The notes: generated from the sequence alone by a model not told the origin. Shown: positions 1 to 5,765, numbered from the stretch's first letter. The stretch: DNA of 14,271 nucleotides from Phocaeicola_A sp963624095 (GCA_963624095.1 CAVFNZ010000062.1:1-14271), one strand, 5' to 3'. Numbers and translations: made by a program.

Positions 1-110
1 AGACAATACAAATCTGATTGTTGGGTTGGTGTTCCGATAATCGCTTTAGGGCATAATGGAGATTCTACTATGCGGGTAGCACCATGATATACTTTACGCA
101 TGATTTCCAT
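1..110 (-). CDS. DUF3990-like protein, N-terminal fragment (runs off the window)
   Basis: I read this frame by hand from the minus strand, because it is cut by the window edge. Translation from the ATG at 110-108 begins MEIMRKVYHGATRIVESPLC and stays open to base 1 (36 codons). The V-Y-H-G-x-T-x-I-V-E-x-P pattern resembles the start of DUF3990 proteins, which typically open with a 'YHGS...VEKP' segment and have been linked to ADP-ribosyltransferase-like folds (family knowledge, from memory). The residues after P18 no longer match the usual G-x-x-N-x-D-F-G-x-G-F-Y stretch well, so this may be a divergent member or a damaged one. The start lies only 3 bp after the stop of the DUF3791-like gene, so the two are probably co-translated. 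Starting at the second Met (101) is equally possible. The function is unproven. Confidence 0.5.
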   Translation of the reverse strand, partial: MEIMRKVYHGATRIVESPLCPKAIIGTPTQQSDLYC

Positions 111-113
111 CTA

Positions 114-341
114 TTATGAAACAGTGTTCTCCAGCCGATGAAGAGCTTTCAGCAATTCCGCAACCACATACTCTTTGCTTTGTGTGTGCAGAGCATCAAG
201 CCTTGTGGTCAGCCCGTGTATCAGCCCCACCTTTTTCATTCGATTATACATTTCCAGTCTGTCACATCCTTCCGCCCGTGCTGACAAGTCCACACACATG
301 GCGGCAAAAGCCAATGTCTGCTGAGTTTCCGTTGCACTCAT
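114..341 (-). CDS. DUF3791-like small protein
   Basis: A 75-residue soluble protein with no signal peptide or membrane segment. The C-terminal half carries L-D-A-L-H-T-Q-S-K-E-Y-V-V-A-E-L (about residues 48-63), which looks like the conserved 'LHT.G.EYi..Di' core of DUF3791 proteins. DUF3791 genes commonly sit immediately before DUF3990 genes in Firmicutes and Bacteroidota, and that arrangement is seen here with a 3-bp gap. The pairing of a small protein with an ART-like partner is reminiscent of toxin-antitoxin operons, but nothing in the sequence proves that. A TATCTTTG promoter box lies 30 bp upstream. The assignment rests on one motif plus context; the alternative is an unrelated small hypothetical protein. 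Confidence 0.6.
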   Translation of the reverse strand: MSATETQQTLAFAAMCVDLSARAEGCDRLEMYNRMKKVGLIHGLTTRLDALHTQSKEYVVAELLKALHRLENTVS

Positions 342-370
342 AATTTCCTTGTATTAAGTGAAACACGCTA

Positions 371-404
371 CAAAGATAGTGCAAATCGAAGGCAGAATAT
401 CAAG
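371..404 (-). promoter_or_regulatory. Bacteroidota-type promoter of the DUF3791/DUF3990 pair
   Basis: On the minus strand, TATCTTTG (378-371) matches the Bacteroidota -7 consensus TAnnTTTG. CTTG (404-401), a one-mismatch version of the -33 TTTG, lies 22 bp upstream. This puts the transcription start near 364 and gives a leader of about 20 nt before the ATG at 341. The promoter lies inside the proximal copy of the 74-bp tandem repeat. Confidence 0.55.
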
Positions 405-525
405 CCTGCTTGAAATATTATGCTGAGATGCAGCCTATCTTATCAAAAGATAGTGCAAATCGAAGGCAGAATATCAAGCTCGCTTGAAATATTATGCTGA
501 GATGCAGCCTATCTTATCAAAAGAT
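372..525. repeat. 74-bp tandem direct repeat, two copies plus 6 bp
   Basis: Copy 1 is 372-445 and copy 2 is 446-519; the first 6 bases (AAAGAT) recur at 520-525. The copies differ only at two adjacent bases (CT at 406-407, TC at 480-481), in the loop of a small inverted repeat CAAGC-NN-GCTTG. A second inverted repeat, CTATCTT (435-441) with AAGATAG (447-453), spans the copy junction. Read on the minus strand, each unit includes the promoter-like segment CGATTTGCACTATCTTTTG or CGATTTGCACTATCTTTGTA. From memory, similar segments occur widely upstream of Bacteroides genes. The array separates the DUF3791 gene from a decayed ATPase gene. Confidence 0.9.
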
Positions 526-663
526 GGCATTTTCTTATGAAATGTTCCCTTGCGAATCTTCTCATGGCTAAGGTCTTGGCGACTTGCCCCCCAACAGAAT
601 CAAAGGCTTTCGGTCCGGCCTCTCTTTCCAAGCGATTAAGTCCTTAAGAATACTCCTTTCCAT
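526..663 (-). pseudogene. Decayed 5' end of a DUF4143-type AAA ATPase gene
   Basis: From an ATG at 663-661 the minus strand reads MERSILKDLIAWKERPDRK (19 residues) then PLILLG, closely matching the N-terminus usual for AAA_14/DUF4143 ATPases, where 'KPLILxGARQVGKT' follows. The reading frame is then broken. Between the G codon (591-589) and a CAA-GTC-GCC-AAG-ACC stretch (586-572, Q-V-A-K-T) there are 2 bp where 6 would be expected for A-R, and the Walker A glycine of VGK has become alanine. In the original frame a TAG follows at 570-568. In the shifted frame the similarity-like text (LAMRRFAREHFIRK) continues to about 526, where the 74-bp repeat begins. The rest of the roughly 375-codon gene is absent. 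Family assignment is by eye, but the parallel with the intact ATPase at 1997-3121 is strong. Confidence 0.7.
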
Positions 664-685
664 GCGCCAATTCTTTTTTATTCGG

Positions 686-716
686 CAAAGTTATTCATAA
701 ATAATGGATTAGCAAA
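686..716 (-). promoter_or_regulatory. Consensus Bacteroidota promoter facing the decayed ATPase gene
   Basis: The minus strand reads TTTG (716-713), a 19-bp spacer, then TAACTTTG (693-686), an exact match to TTTG-N19-21-TAnnTTTG. It sits 22 bp upstream of the ATG of the ATPase remnant, with the 33-bp repeat array starting 9 bp further upstream. The promoter appears intact although the gene is not. Confidence 0.7.
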
Positions 717-724
717 TAATTCAA

Positions 725-810
725 CACTTTTATGAGGGACTTTTCGGCATCTCATCACACTTTTATGAGGGACTTTTCGGCATCTCATTACACTTTTATG
801 AGGGACTTTG
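725..810. repeat. 33-bp tandem direct repeat, about 2.6 copies
   Basis: Copies start at 725, 758 and 791, exactly 33 bp apart. Copies 1 and 2 are identical except for the last two bases (TCA against TTA at the unit junctions). Copy 3 is cut short after about 19 bases (CACTTTTATGAGGGACTTT). Each unit holds an ATGAG...CTCAT inverted repeat around a GGGACTTTTCGG core. The array ends next to the promoter of the decayed ATPase gene and occupies the same place as the 32-bp array upstream of the intact ATPase. The period is close to three helical turns. Confidence 0.92.
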
Positions 811-842
811 ACCAGATATACCTCTTGAGGACCATTCGAATG

Positions 843-917
843 ACAGGTGCGTTTTGTCCAAACCATACGGCAAGAGGAACGTCGAAAAGTCAGTCCAACC
901 CGGACAAGTGCACCTGT
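843..917. repeat. Long imperfect inverted repeat in the gene-free stretch
   Basis: ACAGGTGC (843-850) pairs perfectly with GCACCTGT (910-917), and TTGTCC (854-859) with GGACAA (902-907), leaving a 3-nt/2-nt internal loop and a 42-nt apical loop. The stretch 811-1000 otherwise shows no convincing gene. The open frames there have no recognisable family and are partly built from the neighbouring repeats. The element could be an RNA hairpin, a protein-binding palindrome or a relic; nothing in the sequence decides between these. Confidence 0.5.
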
Positions 918-1000
918 AATCGGAATCGAGTCCGACTTTTCCGACTTATCAGTATATCCTCTCCGCCCGTTAAAGGTTAACCAGATGACCTCATGACACG

Positions 1001-1088
1001 TGTCGAACTGGTGTGTGTCGGCTGACGAACAATTGTGTGTCAGCTGTCGAACGGTTGTGTGACAAGTGTCGTGAGACCGTTTGCCACG
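1001..1088. repeat. 22-bp iteron-like array upstream of the HU-like gene
   Basis: Units begin at 1001, 1023, 1045 and, more weakly, 1067. The first three share the pattern TG(T/A)CGAAC followed by TGTGTG near the centre, in an exact 22-bp register, with divergence between units of roughly 25-35 percent. The fourth unit keeps only TGTCG plus scattered matches. The array ends about 40 bp upstream of the HU-gene promoter. A 22-bp period places each unit on the same face of the helix, as in iteron or operator arrays bound by a dimeric protein. Confidence 0.75.
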
Positions 1089-1129
1089 TGACGGGAACAT
1101 GTTAAATATCCGTTAAAGTACCTATAATG

Positions 1130-1162
1130 TTTGCTTTTGATGCCATACAGGTAGTATCTTTG
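1130..1162 (+). promoter_or_regulatory. Promoter of the HU-like gene
   Basis: TTTG (1130-1133), a 21-bp spacer and TATCTTTG (1155-1162) fit the Bacteroidota consensus. Transcription would start near 1169, leaving a short leader of about 16 nt before the ATG at 1185. The 22-bp array lies just upstream, where an activator or autorepressor could act. Confidence 0.65.
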
Positions 1163-1184
1163 GGCAAACACAAATAAATGAGGT

Positions 1185-1790
1185 ATGGCGATTCAGTACG
1201 AAATTAACTCCATCAAGAACGTTCCCGGGAGCAACGAGGAGCGGAAGTTTGTCAAACTGCACATGGGACGCTGCAACAGCGACCAAGTACTTTACGAGCA
1301 TTCGGAACGGTTTGCGGGCGTAAAAAGGGGGCTTGTAAAACTGGTGATGTCCACCATGCAGGATTATATGGTGGAGATGCTCACGGGCGGAATCAAGTTC
1401 CATCTGCCCGAGATTGGCTACTTCACGTTGGCGGTCGAGCTGGTTGACGAAGACAGCGAAGTCTCCTCCGGGAAGTCACCGAAGGGCAAAATCGCCGTGC
1501 GCGGACTCAATTTCACACCCGAAGCTTCGTTAATAAGACGGATACGGGAAGGTGCCCGATTTGAATCCTCGCCCTACAGCACCAATTCATCCATATACAA
1601 TGAGGTGGAAATGCGCAAGAAGATCATTGAATACCTCGTCAAAGAGAAATACCTTACACGCAAGGCGATGAAAGCCTGTTTCAATTTACACCAATACGCC
1701 GCCTACAAGTGGCTGAACCATTTCACCGAGACGGGACTATTGGTGAAGCAAGGTCCGCCTCACTCCCCCATCTACGTGTTGGCGGAATGA
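1185..1790 (+). CDS. HU-like DNA-binding protein with a C-terminal winged-helix-like domain
   Basis: A 201-residue protein. Residues 1-120 look like the Bacteroidota HU-related family (HU-HIG/TIGR01201-like): a helical N-terminus, then I-K-F-H-L-P-E-I-G-Y-F-T-L (70-82), a basic arm around K97-K102 and V-R-G-L-N-F-T-P (105-112). About 20 residues of Ser/Asn-rich linker (126-138) lead to a second domain (about 140-198). Its R-K-K-I-I-E-Y-L, L-T-R-K-A-M-K and Y-K-W-L-N-H-F elements followed by G-L-L-V-K-Q-G resemble a small helix-turn-helix/winged-helix fold. The usual family member is about 150-165 residues, so the extra domain is notable. The gene stands alone, has a strong promoter, and lies downstream of a 22-bp iteron-like array that it may bind. 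Its role as nucleoid protein or local regulator is inferred. The ATG at 1185 fits the promoter and the N-terminal MAIQYEI typical of the family. Confidence 0.75.
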   Translation: MAIQYEINSIKNVPGSNEERKFVKLHMGRCNSDQVLYEHSERFAGVKRGLVKLVMSTMQDYMVEMLTGGIKFHLPEIGYFTLAVELVDEDSEVSSGKSPKGKIAVRGLNFTPEASLIRRIREGARFESSPYSTNSSIYNEVEMRKKIIEYLVKEKYLTRKAMKACFNLHQYAAYKWLNHFTETGLLVKQGPPHSPIYVLAE

Positions 1791-1996
1791 GGAGAGATTC
1801 AAACAAATTCAACCATTTATAAAAGCGATCAGCAAGTTAGGTTAAACGAGAAATCGCCTAAGCCATTTGGCGATGTCGGAGAGAAGAGAGTTGCCTTATC
1901 CAAATTGTTTCACCTCGGAGTAAGTACCATTGTTTGTGGGATACATTTGTACGGGGTGAGAATACGCTTTGTGTCTCAAATGAAATGCAACCAGAC

Positions 1997-3121
1997 TCAC
2001 AACAGGAACTCCTCGATGTTGTCCGGTGTGATGACCTTAAACGTCGCTTCCGGATAGGCTTTCCCGAATGATGTCGGACATCCGATATGGGATTTGGCAG
2101 GGTTCCACTTGAACTCAAAAGCCTTAATCGTGCCGTCCTCCTCTTCTATGTAGTCTATCTCGCTCTGGTCTTTCGTCCTCCAGAAGTAAGACTGCGCGAA
2201 GCCGCCCTTGTAACCCAGCATCTTCATCCTCTCCGAAATGACGAAATTCTCCCACAACGCCCCACAATCCATCCGGCTGTCCAAGGGAGCGAAATTGCCG
2301 ATTACAGCGTTTCTGACACCAAGGTCCCAAAAGAATATCTTGCGACTCATCTTCAACTCGTTTCTCAGATTCCTCGAAAAAGAGCCGAGCCTGAAGATGA
2401 TATAGGACTTTTCGAGCACATCAATGTACTTTTCCACAGTCTTGGAATCAACGTTCAGCAGGACACCAAGCTCGTTGTATGACACCTGACCACCTATCTG
2501 TAGGGACAGTGCCTTCAACAACCGCACAAGCAAGTCCGGTTTCTGAATCCCATCCATAGCCAACAAGTCCTTGTAGAGATAACTCTCCGACAGCTCTTTC
2601 AGGACCATCCTTTCTTCCGACGGACTGCACACGACCTCCGGATAATATCCGTAAACCATCCGATGCGGAATCATTCTCCGTTCTTCCAGAAAGGACGAAT
2701 GCGCCGTCATCTCCGAGAATGACAACGGGAAAAGCCGCAATTCCCTTTTCCTACCGGTGAGGGGTTCGCAAATCTTTGCGGACAGTTCGAAACTACTGCT
2801 TCCCGTTGCGATGAGCTGAACATTCGGAATCTGGTCCGTAATCAGTTTCATCCTTAGTCCTATCTCCCGGATACGCTGAGCCTCATCGATGACAACTATG
2901 CGCTTATCACCGATAATCGCCTTCAGACGAGTGGAGCTGATATCCCGGAACATCTCCCTCACGTCATCATCATCACCGTTGAGCCACAGAACATTGTCAT
3001 TAGCATTCAATAAGGCATGAAGTATCGTGGATTTACCGACTTGGCGCGCGCCCATAAGGACAATAGCCTTGCCCGAACCCATCAAGGATTTAATCGTTTG
3101 GGACTGTATTCTTTCTATCAT
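1997..3121 (-). CDS. AAA-family ATPase with DUF4143 C-terminal domain
   Basis: A full-length 374-residue protein. The N-terminal AAA_14 domain has a Walker A G-A-R-Q-V-G-K-S-T (24-32), a Walker B I-V-V-I-D-E-A-Q-R (75-83) and a sensor-like L-I-A-T-G-S-S-S (103-110), followed by the family hallmark L-T-G-R-K-R-E-L...F-P-L-S-F-S-E (121-137). The C-terminal DUF4143 part contains a winged-helix-like stretch (about 210-245) and a PD-(D/E)xK-like motif, E321-I-D323 then E336-F-K338. Family members are abundant and variable in Bacteroidota genomes, and their physiological role is not established. Here the gene is codirectional with rnc, 100 bp downstream of it, and has its own putative promoter plus a tandem palindromic repeat. 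The broken homologue at 526-663 suggests turnover of this family at the locus. Confidence 0.9.
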   Translation of the reverse strand: MIERIQSQTIKSLMGSGKAIVLMGARQVGKSTILHALLNANDNVLWLNGDDDDVREMFRDISSTRLKAIIGDKRIVVIDEAQRIREIGLRMKLITDQIPNVQLIATGSSSFELSAKICEPLTGRKRELRLFPLSFSEMTAHSSFLEERRMIPHRMVYGYYPEVVCSPSEERMVLKELSESYLYKDLLAMDGIQKPDLLVRLLKALSLQIGGQVSYNELGVLLNVDSKTVEKYIDVLEKSYIIFRLGSFSRNLRNELKMSRKIFFWDLGVRNAVIGNFAPLDSRMDCGALWENFVISERMKMLGYKGGFAQSYFWRTKDQSEIDYIEEEDGTIKAFEFKWNPAKSHIGCPTSFGKAYPEATFKVITPDNIEEFLL

Positions 3122-3139
3122 GAGACGCTAATTTTCCTG

Positions 3140-3147
3140 CAAATATA
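3140..3147 (-). promoter_or_regulatory. -7 promoter box of the DUF4143 ATPase gene
   Basis: The minus strand reads TATATTTG, a perfect TAnnTTTG, 18 bp upstream of the ATG at 3121. No TTTG is found 19-21 bp further upstream. That position lies inside the proximal repeat copy (3153-3181), so the repeat may replace or overlay the -33 element. Confidence 0.5.
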
Positions 3148-3152
3148 GCCAA

Positions 3153-3213
3153 ATTCCGAAAATGTCGCCACTTTTTCGGAATCGATTCCGAAAATGTCGC
3201 CACTTTTTCGGAA
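3153..3213. repeat. 32-bp tandem repeat of palindromic units in the ATPase promoter
   Basis: Two identical 29-bp copies (3153-3181 and 3185-3213) are separated by TCG. Each begins ATTCCGAAAA and ends TTTTTCGGAA, so each is itself an inverted repeat (TTCCGAAAA/TTTTCGGAA) around TGTCGCCAC. The array covers the expected -33 region of the ATPase promoter and ends 12 bp from the rnc stop codon. It looks like a pair of operator sites, and an autoregulatory role is plausible (inference). The CCGAAAA-AGT core is shared in part with the 33-bp array upstream of the dead ATPase copy. Confidence 0.93.
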
Positions 3214-3225
3214 AGTTGACTCTAT

Positions 3226-4164
3226 TCAATCGGAATAGGCAGCCTCCATGGCATCGTTGACTTGCGACTCCTTATCAGAAGTCGGAAGGGGTTCACCAAC
3301 GGGGCGGTACGGCTTCTCGGGCACGTCGCTTTGTTCCACCGGCGCAGGGTTCGATGGGGAAGAGACGGACTCCGTCTCCGTCTGTCGGGAGGCTTCGTGT
3401 TGCTCCTTGGCGGCAAAGAGAGATTCGAGGAACTTGGAATCTTTCAGCTTCTGCATGGCACGTTTGGAGGCTATCTGTTGGCTCTCTTTCTTGGAGTAGC
3501 CGGTACCCTCGCCCGCCGTCAAGCCTTCGATGCGGACTTCGGTCTGGAAGACGGGACTGCTGATGTCGGCTGACTGGTCAACGAGAACATACTCTACCTC
3601 CATGCGGTTCTTCTGTCCCCACTCGATGAGTTTGGACTTGAAGTTGACCTCCTTGTAGGCGGTCTTGTTGAGGTTGATGTGCTTACCCAGGATGCGCTCT
3701 TCCATGAAACGCATGCAGTAGTCGTAGCCGCGGTCGAGATAGATGGCGCCCACCAAGGCTTCGAAAGCGTTGCCGTAGATGTAACTGTTGTGGTTGGTAC
3801 CGTGGGGCGACTGCGATATCATCTTGTCGAGCCCGATGGCCACGGCCACGCGGTTGAGCGTTTCGCGCTGCACGATTTTGGAGCGGGCGTTGGTAAGGAA
3901 TCCCTCGTGCTTGCCCTCGAAATGCTTATAGACAATGTCCGCCACGATGGCGTCGAGGATGGCATCTCCCAGGAACTCCAGCCGCTCGTTGTTGACGAGA
4001 TGTCCTTTGGCACCGCGCACAATCATGGATTTATGGAGGAAAGCCTCCTTGTAGAAGCGCAACTTGTGGGGATAAAAGCCGAGGATTTGGTATAAACGAA
4101 GGTAAGACTCCCTTTCCTTACGGAAAAGAAGTCTTACCTTTTCTATATAATCAGTATGAAACAC
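3226..4164 (-). CDS. rnc: Ribonuclease III
   Basis: A 312-residue endonuclease that cleaves double-stranded RNA in rRNA maturation and mRNA processing. The signature N-N-E-R-L-E-F-L-G-D (58-67) supplies E60, E63 and D67, equivalent to E. coli E38, E41 and D45. The second metal-binding motif reads Y-G-N-A-F-E-A-L-V-G-A (130-140). E135 matches E. coli E117, but N132 replaces the usual Asp114, a substitution I believe is common in Bacteroidota. The dsRNA-binding domain spans about 175-245. A Pro/Ser/Glu-rich tail of some 60 residues makes the protein about 85 residues longer than the E. coli enzyme. The start is GTG at 4164: an in-frame TAA (the fabF stop) lies two codons upstream and the next internal Met is residue 47. 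Only 3 bp separate it from fabF, so it is translationally coupled in the acpP-fabF-rnc operon. Confidence 0.95.
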   Translation of the reverse strand: MFHTDYIEKVRLLFRKERESYLRLYQILGFYPHKLRFYKEAFLHKSMIVRGAKGHLVNNERLEFLGDAILDAIVADIVYKHFEGKHEGFLTNARSKIVQRETLNRVAVAIGLDKMISQSPHGTNHNSYIYGNAFEALVGAIYLDRGYDYCMRFMEERILGKHINLNKTAYKEVNFKSKLIEWGQKNRMEVEYVLVDQSADISSPVFQTEVRIEGLTAGEGTGYSKKESQQIASKRAMQKLKDSKFLESLFAAKEQHEASRQTETESVSSPSNPAPVEQSDVPEKPYRPVGEPLPTSDKESQVNDAMEAAYSD

Positions 4165-4167
4165 AGC

Positions 4168-5430
4168 TTATTCAGCGTATTTCTTAACGATTAGACATGC
4201 GTTGTGACCACCGAAACCGAATGTGTTCGAGAGAGCGGCATTGACAACACGACGCTGCGCTTTGTTGAAAGTGAAGTTCATGTTATAGTCGATATTCTCG
4301 TCGTTATCGCCTTCGGCATGGTTGATGGTGGGAGGAACGATGTCGTTCTTCACCGACAGGACACAAGTGAGGGCCTCAACAGCACCTGCGGCACCAAGGA
4401 GGTGACCGGTCATAGACTTGGTGGAGCTGATGTTCAGCTTGTAAGCATGATCGCCGAAGAGAGCCTTGATGGCCTTGCACTCAGAGATGTCTCCCACCGG
4501 AGTGGAAGTTCCGTGTACATTGATGTAATCGATGTCTTCCGGTTTCATGCCCGCGTCTTCGAGCGCATTGGACATCACCAGACGCGCGCCCAGACCTTCG
4601 GGGTGAGAAGCGGTGAGGTGATAAGCGTCCGCGCTCATGCCCGCACCGGCAACCTCGGCGTAAATCTTGGCGCCGCGAGCCTTGGCGTGCTCCAACTCTT
4701 CGAGGATGAGGCAGCCCGCACCTTCCGCCATCACGAAACCGTCACGGCTGGCACTGAACGGGCGGCTGGCACCCTTCGGGTCGTCGTTACGGGTAGAGAG
4801 AGCGTGCATAGCGTTGAAGCCACCCACGCCACCGGCGAAGATAGCCGCTTCAGCACCACCTGCCACGATGACATTGGCCTTGCCCAACCGGATGAGGTTG
4901 AAAGCGTCGGCAATGGCGTTCGACGAGGAAGCGCAGGCCGAAGAGGTGACATAGTTAGGACCATGGAATCCATAAAGGATAGAAATCTGGCCCGTGCAAA
5001 TGTCCGCAATCATCTTCGGGATGAAGAACGGGTTGAACTTGGGACCCATATCTTTGTGAACGGCATAGTTGCCAATCTCTTCTTCGAAAGTGTTCATGCC
5101 ACCGATGCCGACACCATAGACGACACCGATTCGGTTCAAATCTTCCTTCTCTACATCCAGTCCCGAGTCCGCGACAGCCTCTTTGGCTACCACAACGGCA
5201 TACTGCGTGTACAAGTCCATCTTGCGAGCCTCCTTGCGATCGATGAAATCGTTCACGTTGAAGTTCTTCACCTCGCAAGCGAATTGGGTCTTGAACTGCG
5301 ATGCGTCGAAATGAGTAATAGGCCCTGCTCCACTAACTCCGTTAATCAGGCTGTTCCATGTCTCAGGAGCAGTGTTGCCAACAGGAGTCAATGCACCAAG
5401 ACCCGTTACTACTACTCTTTTTAATTCCAT
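4168..5430 (-). CDS. fabF: Beta-ketoacyl-ACP synthase II
   Basis: A 420-residue condensing enzyme of type II fatty-acid synthesis. It extends acyl-ACP with malonyl-ACP and affects unsaturated-chain and temperature-dependent fatty-acid composition. The catalytic triad is visible: Cys166 in S-S-A-C-A-S-S-S-N, His306 in N-V-H-G-T-S-T-P and His343 in S-M-T-G-H-L-L-G-A-A-G, with Lys338 nearby. The C-terminal S-N-T-F-G-F-G-G-H-N (401-410) is the usual glycine-rich loop. Length and termini match the FabF family with no disruption. The ATG at 5430 is 15 bp after the acpP stop, and the gene's substrate carrier is encoded directly upstream. Confidence 0.98.
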   Translation of the reverse strand: MELKRVVVTGLGALTPVGNTAPETWNSLINGVSGAGPITHFDASQFKTQFACEVKNFNVNDFIDRKEARKMDLYTQYAVVVAKEAVADSGLDVEKEDLNRIGVVYGVGIGGMNTFEEEIGNYAVHKDMGPKFNPFFIPKMIADICTGQISILYGFHGPNYVTSSACASSSNAIADAFNLIRLGKANVIVAGGAEAAIFAGGVGGFNAMHALSTRNDDPKGASRPFSASRDGFVMAEGAGCLILEELEHAKARGAKIYAEVAGAGMSADAYHLTASHPEGLGARLVMSNALEDAGMKPEDIDYINVHGTSTPVGDISECKAIKALFGDHAYKLNISSTKSMTGHLLGAAGAVEALTCVLSVKNDIVPPTINHAEGDNDENIDYNMNFTFNKAQRRVVNAALSNTFGFGGHNACLIVKKYAE

Positions 5431-5445
5431 ATGTATGAAATGGGA

Positions 5446-5682
5446 TTACTTTGCGTTCGTTTCGATATAAGCGATAGCTTCACCTACATTTGTAATTTTC
5501 TCTGCTTGGTCGTCAGGAATAGAGATGTTGAATTCCTTCTCGAACTCCATGATCAATTCCACAGTATCCAAAGAGTCTGCGCCAAGGTCATTCGTGAAGC
5601 TAGCTTCGTTTGTTACTTCTGATTCCTCAACGCCTAATTTATCAACGATGATTGACTTAACTCTTGATGCAATTTCAGACAT
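5446..5682 (-). CDS. acpP: Acyl carrier protein
   Basis: A 78-residue acidic four-helix protein. Ser37 in D-L-G-A-D-S-L-D-T-V-E-L is the 4'-phosphopantetheine attachment site, and helix II continues E-L-I-M-E-F-E-K-E-F. It carries acyl intermediates in the cytoplasm for fatty-acid and lipid A synthesis. It is the first gene of the acpP-fabF-rnc operon, with a promoter-like sequence about 50 bp upstream in the 150-bp divergent gap shared with purN. The AT-rich leader (about 5683-5730) is typical of highly expressed Bacteroidota genes. Confidence 0.97.
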   Translation of the reverse strand: MSEIASRVKSIIVDKLGVEESEVTNEASFTNDLGADSLDTVELIMEFEKEFNISIPDDQAEKITNVGEAIAYIETNAK

Positions 5683-5733
5683 AATTCTAAATTTTTAATT
5701 AATAATTTGTTTTTATTCTATATTTTTGCGGTG

Positions 5734-5765
5734 CAAAGTAAGAAAGATTCGGTGGACTAAACAAA
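5734..5765 (-). promoter_or_regulatory. Probable promoter of acpP-fabF-rnc
   Basis: The minus strand has TTTG (5765-5762), a 20-bp spacer and TTACTTTG (5741-5734), one mismatch from TAnnTTTG. Transcription would begin near 5727, giving a leader of about 45 nt that is almost pure A/T. No comparably good promoter was found for purN on the other strand. Confidence 0.55.

Noticed and set aside
725..1088. Possible CRISPR array
   Set aside because: The repeats are directly abutting tandem units (33 bp and 22 bp) without unique spacers, and no cas gene is present. The same holds for 14091-14271.
725..1100. Possible plasmid-type replication origin, suggested by iterons near a DNA-binding gene
   Set aside because: No replication initiator, partition gene or DnaA-box cluster is seen, and the flanking genes are chromosomal housekeeping genes. 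Regulatory arrays fit better.
678..1100. Open frames of 140 (minus) and 82 (plus) codons across the repeats
   Set aside because: They are made largely of translated 33-bp repeats (for example the recurring M-R-D-F-S-A-S-H), match no family and contradict the promoter layout.
1791..2056. Frame remaining open for about 88 codons after the HU-gene stop codon
   Set aside because: It has no start codon near its beginning and no recognisable motif, and its end overlaps the ATPase gene. An open run of this size is not unlikely by chance, though a degraded gene cannot be excluded.
4204..5424. 406-codon plus-strand open frame opposite fabF
   Set aside because: It is an antisense shadow of a high-confidence gene, with Val/Arg/His-rich composition and no family features.
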